A DNA stretch of 9,166 nucleotides, taken from NCBI GenBank assembly GCA_027717875.1, contig JALLOL010000088.1, forward strand, positions 1 through 9,166. Reading direction: 5' to 3'. This DNA is from Acidobacteria bacterium AH-259-L09 (lineage in GTDB: Bacteria > Acidobacteriota > UBA6911 > RPQK01). The notes beneath the pieces were generated by a model. That model worked only from the letters and a program-made list of their open reading frames with translations. It searched no databases and was not told the origin of the DNA. Within the stretch, counting starts at the first letter, position 1. Each line of letters begins with the position of its first letter. Positions 1-6,876 of this stretch are shown here, one piece after another. The position numbers were made by a program, and so were the translations under genes.

Positions 1-1653
1 TGGGAGGCAGTCCGCAAGTCAAAGCCTGGGGACCTCAACGTACTGCTCTACTTGGAACGGGCGTACGAAGCACTGCTGGGCGAACTGCGTGAGGAAATCT
101 TCCGCCTAGATCCCGACAGAGTTAAGGCCGAACCGGGTTCGGACAAGGGGGGCGGCCCATCCACGGGAACCGGAAAGGCGGAGCCCGCTCGGGTCCGGCT
201 TGACCCGTTCCGGCATCGCGAACCCCTTATTCGCGACGCTTGCACCCAGTGCCACCGCTGGAGCCCACCCGGAATTCTGCCCAGGCGGGCGTGGTTTGGC
301 AAAGTCACCAAAATGTTCGGGTTGGCCAACGACGGGATGCTGGCTTCTCTCGGCCGGCCGATCAAAGAGGTCGAACTAGGTGAGGTTGTGGCCTATTTCG
401 AGACTCTGGCTCCAGAGGCGTTGGAAACGCCGCCTTGGGGTCCCGCCACGCCGCAGCCGAAAGTGAAGTTCGAGCGCACCAGTTTACGGGGAGTCGCGCC
501 GGGAGAAGGGCTTCCCGGTACGGCGAACGTACGCCTCCTTGAATTGTTTGAGGATGTCGCCGGCCCAGAACTCGTGGTTTGTGACATGTTGTCGGGTTGG
601 GTCTCGTGGGTCGATCCCGACGCCCTTGGGATGAAGCTCGAGGGGTTGGCGCGCTTGTCTCATCCTGACCACGTCGAGGCCGTGGACCTGGACAGAGACG
701 GGCAGATGGATCTCCTCGTGGCCGAGCTAGGGGAGGTCATGCCGTCAGACACAAAAGCGGGTGCGGTGGTCTGGCTTCGAAGAACAGGGAAGCGGAAATT
801 TGAGATTATACAGTTGACCGAGAATCTAGGTCGTGTCGCTGACGCTCAGGCAGCCGATTTTGACGGGGACGGGGACGTTGACGTAGTGGTGGCCGAGTTC
901 GGCTGGATCACGGTCGGGAGCATCCTGTACCTTGAGAACCGGTCCGAGCGTCCGGGCTCGGGTACGCCTTCCTTTGCGCCGGTGACCTTAGATGATCGCG
1001 CGGGCGCGATCCAGGTTCCGGTCGTCGACCTTAACGACGACGGGAAACCCGACTTCCTGGCGCTGATCTCCCAAGAGCACGAGACCGTGGTTGCATTTAT
1101 CAATCGTGGCGGCGGACGGTTCGATAAACAGGAGGTCTTCACGGCACCCCATCCGCACTGGGGCTCCAGCGGCATTGAGCCGGTAGACCTGGACGGAGAC
1201 GGTGACCTCGACGTTCTGTTCACCAACGGGGACACCATGGACGACATGGTGCGCTTCAAGCCGTATCACGGAGTGTCTTGGCTGGAAAACCGGGGCGCAT
1301 ATCCCTTTGTCCACCATCGCATAGGCCGTTACTATGGGGCCCTCCGGGTCGAAGTGGGCGACTTGGATGGCGATGGGGATCTAGATCTGGTGGCCACATC
1401 GTGGCTTCCGGAACTGGACGAGGCAAAGCGACATAGCATGACCTTGCCGGGCGTCATTTGGTACGAGCAGGTTTCGTCCGGCTCTTTTCAGGCGCACGTC
1501 CTGAGCGACGACCCGTGCGACCACCCGACGCTGGAAATCGGAGACATCGATGGAGACGGTCGTCTGGACGTCATCACGGGGACGGCTTGGTTGGGAACCC
1601 CTCCGACCGACCGACCGGCAGTTGCCGTAGGCATATGGAGGCAAATCCCGTAG
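1..1653 (+). CDS. c-type cytochrome / VCBS (FG-GAP) beta-propeller fusion protein, 5' end missing
   Basis: The frame is open from the left edge to the TAG at 1651-1653 (550 residues visible). The TTG at 52 could start it, but no convincing ribosome binding site precedes it, so I treat the gene as truncated by the window. Numbering from the edge, a CTQCH haem c site lies at residues 81-85 (bases 241-255), followed by a short helical stretch ending in VAYFETLAPEAL, the usual C-terminal helix style of a small cytochrome c domain. After it come six DxDxDGxxD calcium-loop motifs starting at bases 685, 856, 1027, 1186, 1360 and 1543. They are spaced 53-61 residues apart, as in VCBS/FG-GAP propeller blades. 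A degenerate blade (DVAGPELVVCD) precedes them, which would make seven. Expected location is periplasmic or extracellular. The role is probably electron transfer or redox sensing combined with ligand or protein binding; the substrate is unknown. The domain calls are strong, the function is not. Confidence 0.85.
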   Translation, partial: WEAVRKSKPGDLNVLLYLERAYEALLGELREEIFRLDPDRVKAEPGSDKGGGPSTGTGKAEPARVRLDPFRHREPLIRDACTQCHRWSPPGILPRRAWFGKVTKMFGLANDGMLASLGRPIKEVELGEVVAYFETLAPEALETPPWGPATPQPKVKFERTSLRGVAPGEGLPGTANVRLLELFEDVAGPELVVCDMLSGWVSWVDPDALGMKLEGLARLSHPDHVEAVDLDRDGQMDLLVAELGEVMPSDTKAGAVVWLRRTGKRKFEIIQLTENLGRVADAQAADFDGDGDVDVVVAEFGWITVGSILYLENRSERPGSGTPSFAPVTLDDRAGAIQVPVVDLNDDGKPDFLALISQEHETVVAFINRGGGRFDKQEVFTAPHPHWGSSGIEPVDLDGDGDLDVLFTNGDTMDDMVRFKPYHGVSWLENRGAYPFVHHRIGRYYGALRVEVGDLDGDGDLDLVATSWLPELDEAKRHSMTLPGVIWYEQVSSGSFQAHVLSDDPCDHPTLEIGDIDGDGRLDVITGTAWLGTPPTDRPAVAVGIWRQIP

Positions 1654-1752
1654 TGTCCAAAAAATTGCATCGAGCTCTAAGCCGTTGTTGAACTAAGCCG
1701 CAAACTGACAGTAGACATCCACGGTCATCTTGAACCTGGGGCGAACCGTGAG

Positions 1753-1767
1753 CCCGTTAACGGGTTT
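1753..1767 (+). terminator. possible weak terminator of the cytochrome/propeller gene
   Basis: A 12-bp palindrome, CCCGTTAACGGG, is followed directly by TTT and then a pyrimidine-rich stretch (CCCTCTTT). It lies about 100 bases after the stop of the upstream gene. The stem is only four pairs around a TTAA loop and the T run is short, so this is a tentative call. Confidence 0.25.
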
Positions 1768-1854
1768 CCCTCTTTACACGACCCTCTCTCCTCCACGGGA
1801 GATTCCGAAGACGAACAACAAAACGCCAATGCCCGGTAGTTTTTTTACCTCAAG

Positions 1855-1903
1855 AACGCACCCTATACGCACCCAAGACATTTCAGACCCTTCAGGGTGC
1901 GTT
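1855..1903. repeat. inverted repeat with two competing 5' arms
   Basis: AACGCACCCT (1855-1864) is perfectly complementary to AGGGTGCGTT (1894-1903). A second, related arm, ACGCACCC (1867-1874), can pair with the same 3' arm (1895-1902) and give a shorter loop. The repeat copy at 7201-7236 keeps a hairpin of the same general position with different bases. It could end transcription from the tRNA or from the left gene, but there is no strong U tract on either strand. Confidence 0.4.
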
Positions 1904-1943
1904 TCCCCTTTGGCTGTAACTATTGATTTTATTAGGTCTATCT

Positions 1944-2020
1944 TGGTGGGCCTAGGTGAACTTGAACCACCGACCTGACGCTTATCAGGCGTGCGCTCCA
2001 GCCAACTGAGCTATAGGCCC
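1944..2020 (-). tRNA. tRNA-Ile (anticodon GAT), degenerate copy
   Basis: Read on the minus strand this is a 77-base cloverleaf with encoded CCA. It has a perfect seven-pair acceptor stem (GGGCCTA/TAGGCCC), D-stem GCTC/GAGC, anticodon loop CTGATAA (GAT) and a T loop of TTCAAGT. It differs from the copy at 7280-7356 at four places. Nearly invariant A21 is G. Base 43 is C, giving a C-C mismatch at the top of the anticodon stem. C61 is T, turning the near-universal G53-C61 pair into G-T. Base 59 is G instead of C, which is tolerated. The promoter is intact, so it is probably transcribed, but three structural lesions suggest a decaying copy. It could still be functional at reduced efficiency. Confidence 0.85.
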
Positions 2021-2046
2021 ACAGTTGGCTGCTATCCGAGAGCGTC

Positions 2047-2075
2047 AGTATAACGAAGGGCCTACTCGAATACAA
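2047..2075 (-). promoter_or_regulatory. promoter of the left tRNA-Ile copy
   Basis: On the minus strand TTGTAT (2070-2075) is followed after exactly 17 bases by TATACT (2047-2052), a good -10 box. The -10 ends 26 bases before the tRNA 5' end, leaving a leader of about 20 bases. The same promoter occurs unchanged in front of the right tRNA copy. Confidence 0.6.
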
Positions 2076-2079
2076 GAAT

Positions 2080-2104
2080 GGGGCCGAAGAGGGTGGGGGC
2101 GGGG
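2080..2104 (+). other. G-quadruplex-type motif
   Basis: Four G tracts lie in 25 bases: GGGG, then a seven-base loop, GGG, a one-base loop, GGGGG, a one-base loop, GGGG. This fits the standard G3+N1-7 rule. It starts just where the direct repeat ends, about 130 bases before the kinase start and just upstream of the tRNA promoter. Folding is predicted from the pattern only. Confidence 0.5.
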
Positions 2105-2121
2105 ATTGTCAGGTCTTGAAA

Positions 2122-2153
2122 ATTGAATTTTTGATGCAGATCAAAAATTCAAT
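2122..2153. repeat. perfect 14-bp inverted repeat upstream of the kinase gene
   Basis: ATTGAATTTTTGAT (2122-2135), loop GCAG, then the exact reverse complement (2140-2153). It could be an operator for a dimeric regulator of the kinase gene, or a hairpin that stops transcription toward the tRNA. The AT-rich stem with no following U run argues somewhat against a classical terminator. Confidence 0.6.
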
Positions 2154-2161
2154 GTTTTCCA

Positions 2162-2190
2162 TTGCCTTTAACCCCCTGAAGGTCTACCAT
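2162..2190 (+). promoter_or_regulatory. possible sigma70-type promoter of the kinase gene
   Basis: TTGCCT (2162-2167) and TACCAT (2185-2190) are separated by 17 bases. Each matches four of six consensus positions. It lies just downstream of the 14-bp palindrome and about 40 bases before the start codon. This is a weak prediction. Confidence 0.25.
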
Positions 2191-2230
2191 CTACAAAAGG
2201 TCAAGTCGTACAGTCCGGGAGGAGACAAGC

Positions 2231-4945
2231 GTGCTCGGTAAGACCATCAGCCATTACAAGATCCTGGAGAAGCTCGGCGAAGGAGGGATGGGAAAAGTGT
2301 ACCGGGCTGAGGACACCAGCCTGGGTCGTGAGGTGGCCATTAAAGTTCTGCCCGATCTATTCGCCCACGATAAGGAGCGGCTGGCCCGCTTTGAGAGGGA
2401 AGCCAAGCTCCTGGCCTCGCTAAACCACCCCAACATTGCAGCAATTTATGGCTTCGAGGAGGCCGATGGAGTTCGCTTTCTCGTCTTGGAGCTGGTCGAG
2501 GGCGAGACCCTGGCTGACCGGGTGGCCAAAGGGCCCCTGCCTGTAGAAGAGGCTCTGGAGATCGGTCGTCAGATTGCCGAAGGAGTGGAAGCCGCCCATG
2601 AGAAGGGCGTCATTCACCGGGACCTGAAGCCCTCGAATGTGAAGATCACGCCGGAGGGAAAGGTCAAGGTGCTGGATTTTGGTCTAGCCAAGGCGCTGGA
2701 GGGTAAGGTTCCTGTTGCGGACATTTCCCAATCTCCCACCCTCACAGAGGGAATGACTCGTGCGGGTGTGATCCTGGGCACAGCCGTCTACATGAGCCCA
2801 GAACAGGCACGCGGGAAACTCGTGGACAAGAGGACGGATATCTGGGCCTTTGGCTGCGTGCTCTATGAAATATTGACAGGCAAGAAGGCCTTCCAAGGAG
2901 GAACAATTAGCGACACCATTGCAGCAATTCTCAAGGGCGTGCCGGATTGGGAGGCGCTTCCTGAGAACACACCTTGGAGAATACAGGATCTGCTGCGTCG
3001 GTGTCTCCAGAAAGATCCGAATCGTCGCCTGCGTGATAGTGGGGACGCCAAAATCCAAATTGAGGAGGCATTGACTGAGCCTACAACGATATCACCGATT
3101 GAGGTCATCAGCGCAGCAAAGCCTACGCGATGGAAGCTGGCGATTCCGTGGAGCATTGCCGTAATGATGACCCTCCTAGCGGGAGTCGCTATCTGGAGTT
3201 TGACGCGTCCGGAGCCGAGGCCCATTACGCGCGTTTCCGTGGTGCTGCCCTCGACCGAGCGACTGTCCGGTACAAGTCGTCATGTCGTGGCTTTGTCGCC
3301 CGACGGCACTCATCTCGTCTATGCGGCTAACGAGCAGCTTTACCTGCGTGCGATGGATCAGCTGGAGGGCGTGCCTATCCGGGGCACGGAAGGCAACACG
3401 AGGAGTCCATTTTTCTCGCCCGACGGGCAATGGGTGGGGTTTTGGGCTGGGGGCCAACTGAAGAGAGTCCCCATTAGCGGCGGGGCACCAGTGACCCTGT
3501 GCGACGCTCAGATTCCCTGGGGTGTGAGCTGGGGACCCAACGACACCATTGTCTTTGGACAAGGTCCAGAGGGCATTTGGCAGGTCTCCGCTGCCGGTGG
3601 CACGAAAGAGGTCCTGATCGGCGTCGACTCCACGAAGAGCGAAGTAAGCGAAATGCCCATGGAGCTTCTGGGTAAGCTTCTGATGTTGCACGAACTTTAC
3701 CATGGACCACAGATCCTGCCCGGTGGGAGGGCAGTACTCTTTACGGTGGGATTCGGCGGCACTTGGGATGACGCGCAGATCGTGGTGCAGTCGCTGGAGA
3801 CGGGCGAGCGAAAGGTCCTGATCAGTGGGGGCACCGATGCCCGTTACGTGTCCACGGGCCACCTGGTCTATGCGCGGGCAGGGACGCTGCTGGCGGTGCC
3901 GGTTGATCTGGGACGGCTGGAGGTGACTGGCAGCCCCGTCCCGATCGGCGAGGGCATCCGGCAGGCGGATGCTAATGTTACCGGCGCTGCGCAGTTCAGC
4001 TTTTCCCGCTTCGGATCGCTTGTCTATGTCCCGGGCATCGGGGGCGAGATCGAACGCACATTGGTCTGGGTGGATCGGGAGGGGCAGGTGGAGCGCTTGG
4101 CTGCGGAGCCGCGCTTTTACAGTCGGCCGCGCCTCTCACCTGATGGTCAGCGCCTGGCCATGACCGTCTTTGATTCGGCCAACAGCGATGTGTGGATCTA
4201 TGAGCTGGCACGCGAGACGCCAACCCGGCTCACCTTCGATCCGGCTGAGGACCGCAACCCGCTCTGGACGCCGGATGGTCAGCGAGTGGTGTTCAGCTCA
4301 GACCGGGATGGTGGACTGTCCAATTTGTTCTGGAAAGCGGCCGACGGCATGGGCCAGTTGGAGCGCCTCACGACGAGTCCAAACTATCAAATACCTTATT
4401 CCTGGTCCTCGGACGGGAAGAGGCTGGTTTTCGTTGAACTGAATCCTGAAACACTCTGGGACATTAGCGTTCTGTCAATGGAGGGCGAGCCCACCTCGCA
4501 GGCGCTTCTCCAGACGCAGTTTACCGAAAGCCTTCCGGCGATCTCGCCCGATGGCCGCTGGATGGCCTACCAGTCCGATGAATCGGGCCGACACGAGGTC
4601 TATGTAACGCCTTTCCCCGGCGCCGGGCCCAAACAGCAGATTTCGATGGAGGGAGGGGCAGAGCCGGTCTGGGGCCCGGACGGGCGTGAGCTTTTTTACC
4701 GAGAAGGGGACAAAATGATGGCTGTTGCCGTGAAAACACATCCGAAATTCACGGCGGCAAAACCAAAGGTGCTCTTCGAAGGACGGTATACGACTAATAG
4801 AATTGCTGCCAACTATGATATCACTCCCGACGGTCGGCGGTTTCTGATGATCAAAGTCGGCGAACAGGAATCGGCACCGACCCAAATCAACGTGGTCTTC
4901 AACTGGTTTGAAGAACTCAAGCGCCTCGTGCCCACAGGCAAGTGA
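2231..4945 (+). CDS. membrane-anchored Ser/Thr protein kinase with TolB/PD40-like beta-propeller
   Basis: The GTG start is set by GGGAGGAG at 2217-2224, six bases upstream, and by the MLGKTISHYKILEKLGEGG opening typical of the family. Residues 9-280 are a complete Hanks-type kinase: Gly loop GEGGMGKVY (16-24), VAIK Lys38, alpha-C Glu57, HRDLKPSN with catalytic Asp131, DFG Asp149, GTAVYMSPE (183-191), and DIWAFG with Asp203. It therefore looks active. A single membrane helix spans about 303-324. The rest, which should lie outside the cytoplasm, is a beta-propeller with repeated SPDG or PDG blade motifs at 356-359, 396-399, 636-639, 681-683, 772-775, 816-818 and 866-868, ending in NWFEELKRLVPTGK. 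The likely role is sensing an envelope signal and phosphorylating cytoplasmic proteins; substrates are unknown. A segment around 472-488 (MELLGKLLMLHELYH) seems extra compared with my recollection of the family. It appears monocistronic and converges with the operon on the right. Confidence 0.93.
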   Translation: MLGKTISHYKILEKLGEGGMGKVYRAEDTSLGREVAIKVLPDLFAHDKERLARFEREAKLLASLNHPNIAAIYGFEEADGVRFLVLELVEGETLADRVAKGPLPVEEALEIGRQIAEGVEAAHEKGVIHRDLKPSNVKITPEGKVKVLDFGLAKALEGKVPVADISQSPTLTEGMTRAGVILGTAVYMSPEQARGKLVDKRTDIWAFGCVLYEILTGKKAFQGGTISDTIAAILKGVPDWEALPENTPWRIQDLLRRCLQKDPNRRLRDSGDAKIQIEEALTEPTTISPIEVISAAKPTRWKLAIPWSIAVMMTLLAGVAIWSLTRPEPRPITRVSVVLPSTERLSGTSRHVVALSPDGTHLVYAANEQLYLRAMDQLEGVPIRGTEGNTRSPFFSPDGQWVGFWAGGQLKRVPISGGAPVTLCDAQIPWGVSWGPNDTIVFGQGPEGIWQVSAAGGTKEVLIGVDSTKSEVSEMPMELLGKLLMLHELYHGPQILPGGRAVLFTVGFGGTWDDAQIVVQSLETGERKVLISGGTDARYVSTGHLVYARAGTLLAVPVDLGRLEVTGSPVPIGEGIRQADANVTGAAQFSFSRFGSLVYVPGIGGEIERTLVWVDREGQVERLAAEPRFYSRPRLSPDGQRLAMTVFDSANSDVWIYELARETPTRLTFDPAEDRNPLWTPDGQRVVFSSDRDGGLSNLFWKAADGMGQLERLTTSPNYQIPYSWSSDGKRLVFVELNPETLWDISVLSMEGEPTSQALLQTQFTESLPAISPDGRWMAYQSDESGRHEVYVTPFPGAGPKQQISMEGGAEPVWGPDGRELFYREGDKMMAVAVKTHPKFTAAKPKVLFEGRYTTNRIAANYDITPDGRRFLMIKVGEQESAPTQINVVFNWFEELKRLVPTGK

Positions 4946-4950
4946 CATTT

Positions 4951-5166
4951 TTAGTCCGGCGTCACCCTGAAAACTTCGTCGTGCTCGCTAGCCTGCTCGA
5001 GGACTTTCACTCCTACATCATCGCCTGGTCGCGAAGGTTGTACGCCAGAAAGGCTGGGCCCCAACAGTAACGCGAGCATAATGATCGTCGTCAGCTTCCG
5101 TTTGATGGGTATATCTTGAAGGAGTCGCCCAGGAATTCTTCTCTCCTCACTAGCTCCCGACGACAT
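4951..5166 (-). pseudogene. 5' remnant of a membrane sensor kinase (or diguanylate cyclase) gene
   Basis: An ATG at 5164-5166 overlaps the end of the YfiR-like gene, as expected for a coupled downstream partner. The start, with LLQDIPIKRKLTTIIML, is the juxtamembrane opening that I recognise from sensor histidine kinases lying next to YfiR-like genes (LxDLPIKRKLT-IILL). After ALLLG the expected continuation appears in another frame: GPAFLAYNLRDQAMM, then stop (5013-5063). This resembles the end of the first membrane helix in those proteins. The original frame runs on to a TAA at 4951-4953 with unrecognisable sequence (KVLEQASEHDEVFRV). So the gene seems to be frameshifted and to have lost nearly everything: second helix, HAMP, kinase or GGDEF domains. 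The alternative is a real 71-residue one-helix protein. Confidence 0.6.
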
Positions 5167-5749
5167 TCGCCAGTTTCAGGAGCTGCGAACTGATCCGCAG
5201 TCCGGCTCGCTCTGCAGCGCCCACGTTAATTTCAAAGCGGATCTCGTTCTTCCTAATGATGAAATTGATGATCCCCCCAAGTTCGGCAAACCGTGTCATC
5301 TCACCGACCGTTAAGACACTGGAGTCCCTAACTTTCTCCAGAATCTGTGTCACACGCTCCTTCTCCGACGAGCTAATGAAGAGGACATGGGAGGACTCCA
5401 GATCCTGGACGTCCTCGAATCGCCTGACCACCAATCTTCTACCTCTCACCATCTTGCCCTGGATGGACTGGAGGGCGACGCCAAAAGGGTCCTCACCGAG
5501 AACGCCAATGGTTATGGGGACGCTGGCATCCCCGAAGGCTTCGCCTGGCCAATCGACGAACTTTACAAAGTTATACAGAAAAGCCGCCTTGATCTGATAC
5601 TCACGAATCCGTGGGGGGGCTGCATCGGCGTTTGGCACGACACTCGCCCCGGCGATCGCCGCCATCATGACGATCACTCGAGCTACTGTACAGAACTTAA
5701 GGGCATCTTGCGGCATCGGCTTTCCCGTGGCACTTCGTTTAGTTCTCAT
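5150..5749 (-). CDS. YfiR-like periplasmic protein (DUF4154)
   Basis: I start it at the ATG at 5747-5749, because AAGGAAG (5754-5760) sits four bases upstream. An in-frame ATG at 5806 would add 19 residues without improving the signal sequence. The product is 199 residues. Residues 1-43 form a signal peptide with a hydrophobic core (about 21-36) and a probable cut after NADA. Conserved YfiR blocks follow: EYQIKAAFLYNFVKFVDWP (50-68), IGVLGEDPFG (81-90), HVLFIS (121-126), VLTVGE-x5-ELGGIINF (145-163), FEINV (172-176), and ERAGLRISSQLLKLA (180-194). In Pseudomonas, YfiR is a periplasmic repressor of a membrane diguanylate cyclase. Homologues elsewhere often neighbour sensor histidine kinases. 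The mature protein has no cysteine, so the redox disulphide control described for YfiR cannot apply. It lies 68 bases after the barrel gene and overlaps the broken sensor gene. Confidence 0.88.
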   Translation of the reverse strand: MRTKRSATGKPMPQDALKFCTVARVIVMMAAIAGASVVPNADAAPPRIREYQIKAAFLYNFVKFVDWPGEAFGDASVPITIGVLGEDPFGVALQSIQGKMVRGRRLVVRRFEDVQDLESSHVLFISSSEKERVTQILEKVRDSSVLTVGEMTRFAELGGIINFIIRKNEIRFEINVGAAERAGLRISSQLLKLANVVGS

Positions 5750-5817
5750 TTTTCTTCCTTGACCCCAAGCTAACATCATGCAACTGCCGATAACTTTTGG
5801 CGCCAAGGCAGTGATCC

Positions 5818-6876
5818 TTAAAAGACAATTTGCGCTCCGACAGAGAAGAGATAGTCGGTCTCAAGCTGTGGTCCGTCCAAGGATTGGTAAATAGGCACGC
5901 CCCCTTCGATCCCGAAGCGAAAATTCTCAAGTCTACCTTCTGGCACGTACAGACTGACACCGAGCAAAAAATCAGCGCGTGTCCCGGCACGTCTCTGAGG
6001 ATCGGCCGTCGGGACCATTTTCGGGTTCAAGACGGGATCGGCTCCGTCAATATTCCCCCAGGTTTTCCAATCAACCTGCGCGGATGCACTCAGCCAGCTA
6101 GTCCACCTGCGGTCTAGCCGGCCGATCAGATGATAGCGATTTCCCAATGTATAGTTTCTGCTGTTCTCCCCAAGCCTGATCGTCGCCATCGCTTCAGCTC
6201 CCCAACCCCACTTTTCCGACTGGCCCAAATATGCGATGCCAGGCAGCAGGTCAAACGTGCCAGAACCCAACTGCATGGGATAGGGCAACTGCTTGTTGGG
6301 GCCGGCGGGCGTGTCGTCCTTCTCGTCGATGGAGCCGGTCGGAAAACTCACTCCAGAGTTGATAATCAAACGGTGCCGGTCATATCCGACCCTATGGAAC
6401 GTATACAGCGCCTTCACTACGAGGTCACTGACCCCCTCAGACTTGGTGGTGAAATGAACATCTTTCGCAGTTACATGATCCATCGACAGCCGAACAAAGG
6501 GGAGCATCGCCATCAAGGTCAGATCGTCTGTGGGTCCATACATGACCTCTGCCATGTGCATTTCCATGTCCATGTCGGTCGGTGTGACAGGGAATTCCCC
6601 TCTCGGTAGGAGGATCTCGTCTGCGCCTAATCTATCGCTCCCGTCTCGATTACCATCCATCCGCATGGACATGAACCGATAGGCGATCATCCATTCACCT
6701 GCAAAATGGGTATGGGTTCCCAAAACGTTTATGGAGATGACATCAAGCTCGAGCAATTCCTGAAGACTTAGCCCGGTATAGTCGGTCGGGCGCTCCTGGT
6801 CCTGTGCGAGGGCGTCGGCCCAGGCGAACATTGCCACCGACGCGAGCAGCAACATACCGATAACTCTTCTTAACAT
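5818..6876 (-). CDS. methionine-rich outer-membrane beta-barrel protein (transporter-like)
   Basis: The ATG at 6874-6876 is preferred over a TTG six codons upstream, because it gives a compact signal peptide (MLRRVIGMLLLASVAMFAWADALA, cut near residue 24). No clear ribosome binding site is seen at either. The product is 352 residues and ends in VF, the aromatic C-terminus recognised by the barrel-assembly machinery. Amphipathic strands alternate through the protein, and GVSDLVVKALY with a later SFPTGSID resembles the transporter family around PF13557 (MetA-type barrels). Early after the signal is LSLQELLELDV, similar to the short leader motif of some TonB receptors. Residues 55-135 are rich in Met and His: THTHF, FMSMRMDG, DMDMEMHMAEVM, SMDH. 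That suggests binding of a soft metal such as copper, but no metal gene is nearby. It is probably the first gene of an operon with the YfiR-like gene. Confidence 0.8.
   Translation of the reverse strand: MLRRVIGMLLLASVAMFAWADALAQDQERPTDYTGLSLQELLELDVISINVLGTHTHFAGEWMIAYRFMSMRMDGNRDGSDRLGADEILLPRGEFPVTPTDMDMEMHMAEVMYGPTDDLTLMAMLPFVRLSMDHVTAKDVHFTTKSEGVSDLVVKALYTFHRVGYDRHRLIINSGVSFPTGSIDEKDDTPAGPNKQLPYPMQLGSGTFDLLPGIAYLGQSEKWGWGAEAMATIRLGENSRNYTLGNRYHLIGRLDRRWTSWLSASAQVDWKTWGNIDGADPVLNPKMVPTADPQRRAGTRADFLLGVSLYVPEGRLENFRFGIEGGVPIYQSLDGPQLETDYLFSVGAQIVF

Larger units (their letters stand above)
1807..2075. repeat. left copy of a long direct repeat carrying tRNA-Ile and its promoter
   Basis: This segment aligns with 7140-7411 in the same orientation, 5336 bp further on. 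The tRNA plus the promoter side (1944-2075) is almost identical between copies: four differences in the 77-base tRNA and one in the 55-base upstream flank. The side 3' of the tRNA (1807-1943) is much more diverged, but still alignable through shared pieces such as the run of seven T around 1841-1847 and the ATTTTATT and TATCTTGG stretches next to the tRNA. Similarity stops abruptly after ATACAA at 2075. Confidence 0.85.

Noticed and set aside
1730..1978. 82-residue plus-strand ORF between the cytochrome gene and the kinase
   Set aside because: Its C-terminal part (VGLGELEPPT) is the antisense of the tRNA-Ile gene, a well-known false annotation, and the rest has no recognisable composition or ribosome binding site.
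3176..3862. 228-residue minus-strand ORF inside the kinase gene
   Set aside because: It is antisense to the propeller, shows no domain, and the plus-strand frame is clearly coding.
5750..5806. Longer N-terminus for the YfiR-like protein
   Set aside because: The extra 19 residues lack a ribosome binding site, while AAGGAAG sits at good spacing before the ATG at 5749.
6130..6609. 159-residue plus-strand ORF over the barrel gene
   Set aside because: It is antisense to a barrel with signal peptide and C-terminal Phe. The product shows no features of its own.
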